A stretch of 64,000 bases of DNA. Source: Jaltomata sinuosa. Its lineage: Eukaryota; Streptophyta; Magnoliopsida; Solanales; Solanaceae. The translations under genes were made by a program, and so were the position numbers. The stretch lies in NCBI GenBank assembly GCA_003996215.1, contig QJPP01007221.1:248001-312000 (forward strand), given 5' to 3'. Within the stretch, counting starts at the first letter, position 1, and each line of letters starts with the position of its first letter. This document shows positions 34,455 through 46,447 of this stretch, one piece after another. The notes beneath the pieces are model-generated. The model searched no databases and was not told where the DNA came from. It saw only the letters and a list, made by a program, of their open reading frames with translations.

Positions 34455-36275
34455 GCCAAAAAGGTTGATCAAATACAGTGAAACTTTATCTGGGAACAAC
34501 AGACACAAAAAAGAAGCTCCACGTGATTAAATGGAAAACAATAACCAAAAGCAAAAATAATGGTGGCATAGGGGCACATGAAACTGAAACTAAGAACTGT
34601 ACTTTACTAGCAAAACTAGCATGGAGAGCTTTCACCAATCAAAACTCATCGTGGGAAGCATTACTAATTAAAAAAAAAAAATACACCAACAGTGGCCTAT
34701 TATTCTCCACTACTATACAAGCTAACATAAAACAAGTAAAACATGGAAAAATGTCACAATGGGGTGACATTTTTTGTAAACAAGGCTTAGAATGGACCAT
34801 AGGAGACAAATAAAAAATATCCTTATGGTATGATAAATGGCTTTATAATAGCAAGACAATGAGAGAATCGATACATGGTCCTATAACAATGAATGATGAA
34901 AATATGACTGTGAGGAACATACTTACCAACACGGGATCATGGCGGCTAAACCATATACCCTTTGAGATTTCAGACATAGTCAAAAACTTCATAAAAAGTG
35001 TCTATGTACCTGTAGTACCTGGCTCACAGGACAAATTTGAATGGAAGTCTAACCCAAAAGGGGCTCTAACAACAAGCTCGGTGTACAAGCACATACTAGA
35101 CAAGGGACAAAATCAAGACCAATTAATAACAGATTATAATTGGATATGGATATTACACTGTCCCAAAAAAATTAAATATTTCCTATGGTTGTGTAAGCAT
35201 GAAAGGCTCCCAACTCGTGGCTACCTTTACTCCTTAGTCCTTAGGAATAGACATTAATAAATCATGCCATATGTGCAACCAACCTGATATTATCAAACAT
35301 ATTTTCATAGAATGTTTCAACATCAGGAAATTCTGGGGGGAATTAGGTGTCAATTGTCATATATAAAATTAATAGATTTGTAAACCAACAAGAGTGTGAT
35401 TGGTTAGGTTTCCCTAGAAACATGAATCTAGTGATAAAAAAGAAGCTCTGTTGGAGCGAGGCCTTTCCATTTTACTTGTGGAACATATGGCTTACTAGAA
35501 ATGATAACTACCACAAAAATAAGACGAATAAAATCAGCAGTAACACACCATATACACATATTATGGAATTTCTAGCACTCACAAATCACCAACAGATCAT
35601 AAAGTTAAGCACAAGCTAAAGCTATGTATGTAAGATGGAAACCACTAACAATTGGTTACAAACTGAACACGGATGGTTCAACAAATGGAAGCACAGGCAA
35701 GCGTGATATTGGAGGCTTGATAAGGACAAAGATGGTAGATGGGTTATTGGTTCGTGGGAAAACTATTTGAAGCAAACAATGTTTTGTCTAAGCTTTATGA
35801 TTACTATAGGGATTAAAATTAGCCCTAAACAATAATCTCACACCACTTGAAGTCCATATATATTGCAAAGATGTGATTTACAATTTAATTAATGATCACC
35901 CAACTTACTCGAATATCATGTCTGATTGCAGGGACATGCTCCTCAAGCTAGGGAACCCACCGGTGCACCATAGGTACCGGGAAGAAAATCAAATGGCGAA
36001 TGGATTAGCTAAGGAGGGGTCTAAGATGATGCTAGCTAATGATTTTGTGTGTTGGACAGTTCCTCCCTTGTTTGTGTCTAGGAAATTAGAAGCAGACAAA
36101 GTGAGAACTCTCTTTGTTAGGCTAAAGCAGCCAAGCACTACAACTGCTTATGGTAATATCTATTATGTAATTCAGCCCCATCCCAAAACAATACTAGCAG
36201 AAGCAATGATCTGTCACTATCCTTTATTGATGCATATTAAGTTATAATATAATTATTCTTGTTTACCAAAAAAAA
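34455..36275 (+). mobile_element. 5'-truncated LINE: RT end, zf-RVT, RNase H, poly(A)
   Basis: The + strand encodes the RT thumb and connection (KKKLHVIKWKTITKSKNNGG, LLAKLAWRAFTNQNSSWEAL), the zf-RVT region (SVYKHILDKGQ, KIKYFLWLCKHERLPTRGYL, then CHMCNQPDIIKHIFIECF) and a RNase H domain starting KLNTDGSTNGSTGK near 35655 and ending HRYREENQMANGLAKEG near 36000, where the usual ADxLAKEG Asp is Asn. Frames shift several times. A tail GTTTACCAAAAAAAA at 36261-36275 is the typical end of these LINEs. No TSD found. Confidence 0.82.
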
Positions 36276-36376
36276 CTTTTTGGATTAAGCGGGTCAAGAA
36301 CAATGAAATTCAGAAATATATATCGATTGGTCATACACATCTCGAGTGAAAGATTATATAGTGTAATAAACACAGG

Positions 36377-37651
36377 TCAATATGAATATAGCGCACTAGC
36401 TCCAATAGAAAATAGGGTGAAACTATTTGCACACAAACTCAGCCTAATGTTCCTTGGTTCAGCTGTGAAATCTGGATAAGTTCTATCAAAATACTTCCAA
36501 GCCTCTCCATCTGATGGATAACACATGATACCAGGTGATTTTCTATTATCATAGTGCCATCTTATATGGGGAGTGGAGCTATTGGATGCATACATCCTCT
36601 TCAACCTTGGTATAAGAGGTAAATAATGCATCGCCTTAATAAAAAAAAATGTTCTAGAACCACGCTTATAGCGAGTGTGTCTACAGAACTTGAAAAATTC
36701 TAGATCGACATCATCCTTACGGTATAACATACAACCACTTTCACAATAATAATTTTGATCGAGCAGAGTCCTAACTTAGACACCAATTTCTTTAATTTGT
36801 CTTATTGTAAGAATCCGGAACCTCTAGAATTGGGTCAATTAATTCTTTAATAAAGTCTATTACAGAATAAAAAAAAATGTTCTAGAACCACGCTTATAGC
36901 GAGTGTGTCTACAGAACTTGAAAAATTCTAGATCGACATCATCCTTACGGTATAACATACAACCACTTTCACAATAATAATTTTGATCGAGCAGAGTCCT
37001 AACTTAGACACCAATTTCTTTAATTTGTCTTATTGTAAGAATCCGGAACCTCTAGAATTGGGTCAATTAATTCTTTAATAAAGTCTATTACAGAGTCCAT
37101 TGCTCCTTGAGAAATACTGCAATCAGATTTGATACTTGATAATCAAACTACATTGGACAATTGAGAGTACGAACTCCCGTCACACAAAGGATGTCTAGCA
37201 ATATGTAATTGTTCATAAAATTGGAGTGCTTTTTCATTGTGAGCTTCTTTAACATTTTTCCCAGATTCAAAACCGGAATGCATTCCAAAAGCATCCTAAA
37301 CCATACCATGCATCCTAGAACCTTGGACATGATTATGTTCAGCATACCTACTTCTTTCACTGACAATAAAGTTATTAAATCTGTCGTTACTCTCAATTTT
37401 GCCATGACTAGTCTAAATTGTATACCTTGGTTTAAGCCCCTTTTCAAAAATATGTAGCGCAACATCCTCTATTTTTTGATATCTCAAACACTCATATAAA
37501 ACACAAGGATACATAATCAATTCTGAAGTTTAAAAAGTATCAAGTGTCTTTGCATGATTTATAAAAAGAGTGATACCATCCATAAATTTCTCCCTTATAC
37601 CCGCTCAACCAGGAATATTTCTATTATATATTCAACTATGATCAGATTCCA
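36377..37651 (-). pseudogene. CACTA (En/Spm) TNP2 transposase N-terminal remnant
   Basis: From about 37651 the minus strand reads MESDHS, a stop, IYN and AGIREKFMDGITLFINHAKT, a transposase-associated domain; then KALQFYEQLHIARHPLCDGS, SIKSDCSISQGAMDSVIDF, then KDDVDLEFFKFCRHTRYKRG, MHYLPLIPRLKRMYASNSST, PHIRWHYDNRKSPGIMCYPS, DGEAWKYFDRTYPDF, AEPRNIRLSLCANSFTLFS, which are TNP2 hallmarks. The catalytic two-thirds of the transposase is missing and several stops are present. The copy is disturbed by a 228-bp tandem duplication. Confidence 0.85.
36638..37093. repeat. Exact 228-bp tandem duplication within TNP2
   Basis: 36638-36865 and 36866-37093 read the same base for base by eye. The unit begins with a run of nine A residues and ends TATTACAG. 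The repeat lies in the segment encoding the zinc-like C-M-L-Y and H-T-R-Y-K region. Confidence 0.9.
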
Positions 37652-39130
37652 TCTACACAAACAATAATAAAAGGGAAAATAGTTAAGTTGAAAAAAAGGG
37701 GGAAAACTAATCTCCATCGATCAACTTTCTCATTTGATTATAATTTCTCAAGTGGTCTTTCTTTAATCCAAGATTATAATTTTGGGAATCATAAAAATCT
37801 CATCCTAGTTCGTTTCAAATTTAGGGCAAAAAAAGACATTTCATTTAGAAAAATACCTCAACAAAAATGCGGCAGACGGAGACTCGACGGGCAGCATGGA
37901 GATAGAGGCAACGACAGGCGGTGTGGAGACAAGACTCGATGGGCGGATTTAGGGTTTGGAGAAGAGAGAAATATGGATGCGAGGATTAAAAAGAGAAATA
38001 AAAAAGTAAATAAAAATTAAAATGATTGGTAACCGACAATTGCCAGTAAATATTACCTGATTGTGTAAGAAAAATCTTACACCGTTAGTGTATATTAGTT
38101 AATCTCTAATGTAAAATACTTCCTTTATTAATTATTATATGCCCTAAAAAAGGTAAGGATCATTTTCAATAATTAATTCAAATCATAGTCTTATTAGCAT
38201 ATTTTTCCTATATATACCATAAAAAACATACAAATTTCATATTATTCAAAAACATATTAATCCTTAATTATTTCCTCAACATAGTTCACTTCTTATTGAA
38301 AATCCTTTTCTTATTATTTATCTTGCCTCATAACATTCAGGGAGGTTATAAATGCAGGTTTCCTAATGCTTACCAGGTGCATATCTAAATAATATTTCTA
38401 CCGATCTTCCTTTACTAGAAGTTGATTGTGCATCTGGAGACGATAATCTTGGCTATAATTTTCCACCCGTGTGATCGAATTTCAGATGAAAATTTTGCAG
38501 GTGGTCTAATACTTTATACTTTTGTCATTATTGGATGGGTCATAAAGATCAAGTATTCGATGTATTTAACAATCTACAATATATTGTGTTAATGATTGAG
38601 CTAATTTTCTTCCACATGAAACTAAAAGATGCATATATGGCTAGAGAAAGATGATGGCCTCAATAATGCAAGCATTTATAGTATTTGTCCTTTGCTTACA
38701 AGTTATAACACAATCCACTTATTTGGGCGATTTTCAGTTAGAATAAGATATTATATATGCATGGATACAGATATTATGATACATTTTGAAATTGAAGTGT
38801 TGCTACATTTTACAGTATAGTAAAATTCACTATTTCATTTTGCAAAAATGGACGCTAATACATGTTGTTTCACTAGAACCAAATAAATGGGTTTATCAAT
38901 TTCGAGCCACTAGGTAATGTTATTGAAACACCAATTAATCTTTGTTCAGATACTCCATTTGGTCAAATTTATTTTTCACCTTCATTTCACGCTCTTAAAA
39001 AAATATTAATCAAAAGGGTAATTTAATTAAGTTATTTTTATTTATTCTTTGATTTAAATTTAATATAACTGTCTTTTTTACCACACTAATATAATTTCTC
39101 ATTTATTGAGTAAGGGTAAGTGAAAACTAA
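37652..39130. other. No gene seen
   Basis: AT-rich spacer. A short GC-rich piece near 37860-37990 and several poor open frames, none with recognisable motifs. No CACTA terminal repeat was found. Confidence 0.4.
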
Positions 39131-39262
39131 TACTCCCTCCTTTTCATATTATTGGCTCATGTTGACCTGACATACTCTTAAGAAAGTTTTAATTAGAGGT
39201 GTATATTACTAAATTAACTTTATTAATGATATTTTAGAACTCTAAATTTGACTACCACTACT

Positions 39263-41314
39263 GTAACGCCCCGTACGTTTTGTTTGTCGTTTAAGGTCTT
39301 AAGGAGCCTCTAGTATGAAGTTATATTAAAAGCTTCTCTACCAATTAAGTTTTTGTATAAGTTCATTCAAGGGTCAACTTCAAACGATCATTACTCCCGT
39401 TATATAAAGAGTTATATTGCCTATGACCACCAAATTAAAGGTCCTTGAGTCTTCTTTCCAACGCCACTGACTGCTCGTCAATACGACTTTTGAGTAAAAA
39501 GTTATGCTCTTTTTACTAGACGCTGCCCAATCTGCGCGGCCGATCGCGCGAACGAGGTGTCCGCCGCGTGGGTGCGCGGGGAAGGCAGTCCTACTGCCAC
39601 ATCTGCGCAACCAGCCGTGCGGTCAAGGCTCCATCCGTGCGGCCGCGCACGAGAACACGCTATATAAGCATCCTAAAGTCGGTTTTTCCGAAAATTCTCA
39701 TTCTTTCTCTCTTCTTTCAAGTCTCAAGTTGGTTTTCTCTCCTCTCCCAATCCTCCAACACCAAGGTAGGTTTCTCTCATATATTTCAAGGTATTCCTAA
39801 TCTTTTTCAAGCGTTAGTTATGAATTCCTAACAAGATTCTACACAAAATCTTAAGGTTTCCAAGAGTAGCTAAGGCTATGGTTTCTATCCCAAGAGTTCC
39901 TTTCCAAATCCTTCTTCTCCAAGGTATGTTGAACAATCCTCTTTCAAACTAAGCCTATTAGTATATTTTTAGTTGGCAGAGTCATTTTGTACAAGTTTGG
40001 TTATGGATTTTGTTGAATACTTTTCGGAATGAGAACCCACTTGAACTTATGAACTCTTTTTCATGAAATTCTTCCTTGTTATTGATTTCACTTGAGAATA
40101 AAGGATTATTGCTTGAAATACGTAATCCTATTATTACGAAAAGATTTTGGGGCAAATCTAACGTCATGATTCTTTTGTGAATTGTTTTACTACTTATATT
40201 TTGGCTTTTGATGAGAAAGAAAAGGATTTCTACATCCCTCGGTTTTGAAAGTGTGGTTTATGAATTATGAAATCTTCAACCTTTGAGGGATTCGGTAAAT
40301 GTATTTTAAATCCTTTAAATGATGGGACTAATGATGTATGAATTCATGAAATATTATGGCATGGTATGTAAGGCTTGCAAGTCTTGGTATGATGATACCA
40401 AAGTGATAAATGCCTTAAGAATGTTAAGAGTCCCAAACGAATGATTTTGTTAAACATTTCAAATGTTAAAATATGGGCTTAAGAGGATTAAATGGTTAAC
40501 CGAGATGGTGTGAGTCAAACGGGGCTTCACACCTGAAATCGTGTTTTGTCGACACGGTTATGAGTCGAAAAAGGTTCCTCCCTCTGAGTCGAACGGGGCT
40601 CCCTACTGTATGCTTGATTTGTTCAGTTGTATACAGTCATGAGGTGATTATGATATGATGCTCCGATCCTTGTGGCAAACTTGGATTGGAGGCTCAGCCG
40701 ATCGAGCGATGGTCGGACCCATATAGCCCATGGGAAACTAAATAGCGGTGATACCATCTAGTCTAGAAGTAATATATTTATGTAACTTTCATATTTGTGA
40801 TTTGAAATTGCCCCATCTTCTATATTTATGATCTATGTGGTATTTTGTCTTGCCTTATAAATTGTGATATCCCTTCCCCTGGGTTGCATGCCAGTACTCG
40901 CCGTACTGACCATCCTCAGATGCTGCATTTTTTTATGATGCAAGTTCAGAGGTCTTTCCTCGTGGTTCCGTGCAGCATTAGAATTCTCGGTATATCAGCT
41001 AGCAAGTGGTGAGCCCTCCTCTCTTTCATAAGACACATAGTTTCTATTCCTTAGATGTTGTACAAGTTCTCTTGGTTTTATGGTATCGTCGGGGCCATGT
41101 ACCGACTTAGGAGTTATTCTTTATGTTAGAGGCTTTGTAGACTGGTATTAGTAAGAATTTGGTTGATTACCTTATTCAAATGGATTTCTCTTATATATTG
41201 GGCTTGCTTCCGCAATTATTTATACTGGTGCAAATGATGTATGCTAAGGGGTTACTCGGGCCTCTTTGGTCTGAGTTGCTCGTTACGTCTGGGGCCTATC
41301 CTCGATTCATGACA
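39263..41314 (+). repeat. 5' LTR of gypsy element 1
   Basis: 2,052 bp. A TATATAAG box at 39661-39668, after a GC-rich patch (39530-39655), is conserved in the 3' LTR at 46793-46800 and is the likely promoter. Confidence 0.92.
39661..39668 (+). promoter_or_regulatory. LTR TATA box
   Basis: TATATAAG, identical in context (ACACGCTATATAAGCATCC) in both LTRs of the element. Confidence 0.6.
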
Positions 41315-41317
41315 AAC

Positions 41318-41330
41318 TTGGTATCAGAGC
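41318..41330 (+). promoter_or_regulatory. Primer binding site, tRNA-iMet
   Basis: TTGGTATCAGAGC, three bases after the 5' LTR, complementary to the 3' end of initiator methionine tRNA. Confidence 0.9.
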
Positions 41331-41527
41331 ACGGTTCATGGTCCTAGGGTATCTACAAAGCCATGTCGAGTAGGGTCCATTTTATTGGTGTGAAGTGCTC
41401 CACACTTATAATGCGGAGGCTACAAGGCATTTAGGAATGTTTCCCTTTCTTCATATTCTATTTCGTGCTAAATGAGCCTAGCTCTAGGAAGATTCTTCTA
41501 ACTTTTAAATTTCCCACATTTCATATC

Positions 41528-42775
41528 TTGCCTCCAAGAAGGACCACCGAATCAGGGGCTACGACTGAAACCTTAGTCCTCGCAGGGATAGCTGCTGAAG
41601 AGGTTCGCTCTACTCATGGAATGCAGACCCATTATGGTGTCCGCACTATCGATCCCGTCGCTCCTACTGGGGGACCACCAGGCCCTCCTGCTGTTTCCCC
41701 TACTACTACTCCTATTATGATCCCCACTCGAGCTCCCAGGACCGGTGCTACTCGGGTCCAGACTCCGCAGGGCAAAGTTACCAATGCTGAGTTCAAACAG
41801 ACTATGCAGATGCTTGCTCACCTTGTGTCCTCTCAGTCTCGCCGATCAAGAAGTGTTAGTGCTAACACCGGGATTTCAGATGCTACTAGGGTGGGTTAGT
41901 TCATGCGACTAAATCCACCAGTCTTCACGGGGTCCAATGCTGAAGAGAATCCGCAGGATTTTTTGGACGAGATGGAGAAGATATCCAGGGTCTTGCATAC
42001 TAGCGACACTGAAGGGGTAGAGTTGGCAGCCTATCAGCTAAAAGGGGTAGCCTATCAATGGTATGATGAGTGGGAAGAAATGAGGGGTGAGGAAGCTGAG
42101 CCTTCCATTTGGGAAGATTTTTCTGAAGCTTTCCTTGACCACTACTTTCCGCAGGAGTTGAGGGAAGCCAAGGCTGAAGAGTTTGTGATCTGAAGCAGGG
42201 TAATATGACAGTTAAGGAGTATGCTCTGAAGTTTAACCAACTGTCATGTTATGCTCCAGAAATGGTATCCGATATGAGGGCTCGGATGAGGAAGTTTACA
42301 AATGGTATCTCTAATGACTTGGTGTTGTCATGCAAAGCGGCTATGTTGAAAAAGGATATGGATCTGTCCATAATAATGGTGTATATTCAGAAAGTTTACG
42401 AAGAGAAGAAAAAGCAGACTGAGGCGGAAGAGCACCAAAATAATATGGCGAGACCAGTAGACCAGGAGACAGACCGTCAGCATACTAGTAAGGGGGAAAG
42501 GCGTCGGTTCAGAAAGAGGTCTTGGGGACATGTTCCATCTTCAGCTAGTGCACTTGCCCTTAGACCTTCGGGCGATCAGTGATTCTAGCCTAGCCATGGT
42601 TCAAAGACGCATGGTACTCAATTGTAGGGTAGTGTAGCCCAGTCGGCTCCATCTTACCCTCTATGCAGTACTTGTGGAAATTTTCATCGTGGTAGGTGCT
42701 ATCATAATGTTCGTATGTGTTATGGGTGCGGCTAACCCAGCCATATTCAGCGTGATTGTCCCTCAATGAAGGGTA
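41528..42775 (+). pseudogene. gag: gag of gypsy element 1
   Basis: The expected start MPPRR reads LPPRR because ATG is TTG at 41528-41530. The capsid region follows after a GAG-type stop at 41897-41899: MRLNPPVFTGSNAEENPQDF, LKGVAYQWYDEWEEMRG, FSEAFLDHYFPQELREAKAE. A 1-nt loss near 42190 (EEFVxLKQGNMTVKEYALKF) shifts the frame. Zinc knuckles are CSTCGNFHRGRC and CYGCG-stop-PSHIQRDCP, where TAA at 42733-42735 is most simply CAA changed by C to T. Confidence 0.85.
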
Positions 42776-43437
42776 CTTCTGGGGCTACTAGGACCCAAGC
42801 CACTACTTCTGCAGCCCCTCCAGCAAAGGGTGCTACCTCGGGTACAGGTGGGGGTCGAAACCATCTGTATGGGTTATCCACCCGTCAGGAATCAGAGGCT
42901 TTGCCAGATCTTGTTACGGGTATGTTACAGATCTTCTCTCGTGATGTTTATGTGTTACTTGATCCTAGTTCCACCTTATCTTATGTGACTCCCTATGTGG
43001 ATGTAAACTTTGGTTTTGCTCTTGAAAGTATTCCTGAGCCCTTCTTAGTTTCCACTCCTGTTGGTGATTCTATTGTTGCTAAGAGGGTCTATAAAAATTG
43101 TGTTGTAACTGTTCTACTTAAAAATACGGTGATAGATTTGGTAGAGCTTGACATGATAGAGTTTGGTGCAATTTTGGGGATGGATTGGATTCACTCTTGC
43201 TATGCTAATATGGATTGTAGGACTAGAAAGGTCAAATTCTGCCTCCCTAATAAACTAGTCCTTGAATGGGAGGGTAGTCCTGTAGCACCTAAGGGGAAGT
43301 TTATCTCCTACCTTAGGGCCCGAAAGATGATATCCAAGGGTTGTCTGTACCATTTGGTACGGGTTAGGGATTCTAATGTTGAAAGCCCTCTACTCCAATC
43401 CGTTCCCGTCGTTAATAAGTTTCCCAAAATGTCCTGA
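42766..43437 (+). pseudogene. Aspartic protease of gypsy element 1
   Basis: The active site region is VYVLLDPSSTLSYVTPYV, with the lineage's D-P start. VIDLVELDMIEFGAILGMDW is the typical protease flap and ILGMDW motif. The frame ends when a deletion near 43430 shifts it before the RT linker (PEDLPRVPPDREIDFGIDLL). Confidence 0.8.
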
Positions 43438-43439
43438 AG

Positions 43440-44741
43440 ACCTTCCTAGGGTTCCTCCCGATAGGGAAATAGACTTTGGAATAGATCTCTTGCCTGACAC
43501 AAGACCTATTTCCATTCCACCGTATAGAATGGATCTTGCCGAGTTGAAAGAGTTAAAGGATCAGTTCAAAGACCTCCTTGATAACGGTTTCATCTGCCCT
43601 AGTATTTCTCCTTAGGGTGCTCCCGTACTCTTCGTGAGTAAGAAAGATGGATATCTTCGTATGTGTATTGATTATCGTCAACTGAATAAAGTAACAGTGA
43701 AGAATAAGTACCCTCTCCCAGAATTGATGATCTCTTTGACCAGCTTCATGGTGCTAAATGTTTCTCCAAAATAGATCTCCGTTCGGGGTATCACCAGTTG
43801 AAGGTTAGGGAGGCTGATATTCCTAAGACCGCTTTCCGTACTCAGTATTGCCACTTTGAATTCTTAGTCATGTCCTTTGGTTTGACTAATTCTCCTGCAA
43901 CATTCATGGATCTTATGAACAGGGTGTTTAAGGAGTTTTTGGATATGTTTGTTATTGTATTCATTGATGACATCCTGGTTTACTCCCGGAGTAAGGAGAG
44001 CATGTCAATCACCCCCGTATCGTACTTTAGACTCTTAAGGAGTGGTAATTATATGCCAAATTCTCCAAGTACGAATTTTGGCTAGACTCGATGGCTTTCC
44101 TCGGCCATATTGTGTCTAGTGAGGGGATTAGAGTGGATCCTCAAAAGATTGAGGCAGTAAAGAAATGGCCCAGACCCACGACTCCGACGGACATTAGGAG
44201 TTTCTTGGGTTTGGCAGGATACTATAGGATATTTGTGGAGAAATTTTCTTCTATAGTTGCCCCATTGACAAAGCTAACACAGAAAAAGGCTAAGTTCATA
44301 TGGTCCGATGTTTGTGAAAGTAGCTTTGAGAAGCTAAAGAATCCTTTGACTTCTGCTCCGGTCTTGACTCTACATGAAGGCGTTGAGGGGTTTGTGGTGT
44401 ATTGTGATGCATCTCGAGTAGGACTTGGGTGTGTGCTTATGCAATATGGCAAGGTTGTGGCGTATGCTTCCAGGCAACTGAAGGTGCATGAAAAGAACTA
44501 CCTGACCCATGACCTTGAATTAGTGGTGGTGGTTTTTGCACTCAAGATTTGGCGTCATTATTTGTACGGGGTGCACGTGGACATCTTCACTGATCACAAC
44601 AGTTTGCAATATGTTTTCACCCAAAAGGAGATGAATCTCAAACAGAGGAGGTGGCTTGAATTGTTGAAGGACTACGACATGAGTTTGCATTATCACCCAG
44701 GTAAGGCTAACGTAGTTGCTGATGCTCTTAGCAGGTTGTAA
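43440..44741 (+). pseudogene. Reverse transcriptase and RNase H of gypsy element 1
   Basis: Motifs: DREIDFGIDLLPDTRPISIP, MCIDYRQLNKVTVKNKY, KIDLRSGYHQLKVREADI, FLVMSFGLTNSPATFMDLMN and catalytic FIDDILVYSRS, then FLGHIVSSEGIRVDPQKI and RNase H VVYCDASRVGLGCVLMQYG, HDLELVVVVFALKIWRHYLY, FTDHNSLQYVF. A TGG to TAG stop lies at 43613-43615; frameshifts at about 43721, 44000 and 44085; a stop at 44739-44741 separates RNase H from integrase. Catalytic residues are intact. Confidence 0.92.
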
Positions 44742-45941
44742 ATGGGGAGACTTTCTCATGTAAAAGAGGAAAAAAAGGTATTAGTGAAAGATATTCATTG
44801 GCTTGCCAACTTAGGAGTTTGGCTTCTAGACTCCGAGAATGGTAGGATTATGGTGCATGAGATAGCTAAGTCATCCTTGGGTAATGAGGTGAAGGAAAAG
44901 CAAGCTAATGATCCCATACTTATGCAAATTAAGGAGGATGTGAGGAAGCAGAAGATTATGGCTTTCAAAATAGGAGGGGCTGGCATTTTGTGGTGTCAAG
45001 GGAGAGTATGTGTACCGAAAGTGGATGGCTTGTACGAGAGGATCTTGGCCAAGTCTCATACTTCCAGGTACACTGTTCATCCTGGCTCTATTAAAATGTA
45101 TCATGACTTGAAAGAATTGTATTGGTGGAATAATATGAAGAGGGAAGTGGCTGAGTTTGTTGCTAAGTGCACCACATGTCAGCAAGTTAAGGTTGAACAC
45201 CTAAGGCCTGGTGGTACGTCCCAAGACATAGCCATTCCGATGTGGAAATGGGAAATGATAAACATGGATTTTATTATCGGTCTCCCGAGTTTGCGTAACC
45301 AGTATGATTCCATTTGGGTCATTGTGGATAGAATGACCAAGTCTGCTCATTTCCTGCCTGTGAGAATGACCTATCTGGGAGAAGATTATGCGAGGTTATA
45401 CATTCAGGAGATTGTTAGATTGCATGGTGCATCAGTGTCCATCATATCCGATAGAGGTACACAATTCACTTCTCAGTTCTGGAGAGCCTTTCAGAAAGGT
45501 TTGGGTACGCAGGTGAACCTTAGTACCGCTTTCCATTCCCAAATGGATGGGCAAGCAGAGCGCACTATTTATACCTTGGAAGACATATTGAGAGCGTGCG
45601 TCATTGATTTCAAAGGTAGTTGGGTAGACCACTTGCCTCTCATTGAATTCGCCTACAACAATAGTTATCACTCAAGTATCCAAATGGCACCATTCGAGGC
45701 TCTTTATGGTAGGAGATGTAGGTCTCCCATTGGATGGTATGAGGTGGTCGAAGCTAAGTTGTTGGGGCCAGACCTTGTGCATCAAGCAATGGAGAAAGTT
45801 AAGATCATTCGAGAGAGGCTAAAGACTGCCCAAAGCCGTCAAAAGTCCTATGCTGATGTTAAGAGGGAGTTAGAATTTGATATTGGCGATTGGGTGTTCT
45901 TGAAAGTCTCTCCTTTGAAAGGAGTGATGAGGTTTGGGTGA
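44742..45941 (+). pseudogene. Integrase of gypsy element 1
   Basis: A 399-codon open segment. Zinc-binding H-H-C-C: HTSRYTVHPGSIKMYHDLK and CTTCQQVKVEH. Catalytic D,D,E: MDFIIGLPSL, SIISDRGTQFTSQFW and DGQAERTIYTLEDILRAC. FEALYGRRCRSPIGW follows. TGA at 45939-45941 interrupts FG-stop-KGKLNPRYIGPYQ. Confidence 0.92.
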
Positions 45942-46320
45942 AAGGGCAAGCTCAATCCTCGTTATATTGGCCCTTATCAGATTTTGAGAAAGATTGGAAA
46001 TGTTGCTTATGAATTAGAGTTACCCGTGAGTTTGGCATCGGTTCATCCTGTATTCCATGTGTCTATGCTCAAGAAGTGTGTGGGTGACCATTCGCTTGTG
46101 GTTCCTATAGAGAACATTGGGGGTGAAGGATTCCTTGTCATATGAAGAAGTTCCCATAGAAATTTTGGATCGTCAAGTCCGGAAGTTGAGAACCAAAGAA
46201 ATAGCTTTGGTGAAGGTGTTGTGGAAGAATCAGAAAGTGGAAGAAGCTCCTTGGGAGTCGGAGGAGTTTATGAAGGCTAGATATCCCTCATTGTTCGCTT
46301 CTTCAGACGAAGTTAATTGA
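45942..46320 (+). pseudogene. Integrase C-terminus with chromodomain-like end
   Basis: After the stop: RYIGPYQILRKIGNVAYELE and VHPVFHVSMLKKCVGDHS, a frameshift near 46110, then EVPIEILDRQVRKLRTKEIA, LVKVLWKNQKVEEAPWESEE, a chromodomain as used by chromoviruses to target heterochromatin. Confidence 0.8.
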
Positions 46321-46434
46321 GGTACGTCCGAAGCTTGTCCCAACTTCTTTTGTATATTTTCCTTAATGTTTCATGCGCATTCGTAAGTTGTGCTAAGAAG
46401 TGTCCTTAATCATCATTCGGGGATGAATGATCCC

Positions 46435-46447
46435 AAGGGGGAGATAA
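46435..46447 (+). promoter_or_regulatory. Polypurine tract of gypsy element 1
   Basis: AAGGGGGAGATAA directly before the 3' LTR. Confidence 0.85.

Noticed and set aside
36638..37093. Two-unit repeat as a CRISPR or satellite array
   Set aside because: Only two identical units within a transposase remnant, no spacers or array.
41318..41330. tRNA-like sequence TGGTATCAGAGC
   Set aside because: It is the primer binding site complementary to tRNA-iMet; no cloverleaf surrounds it, so it is not a tRNA gene.
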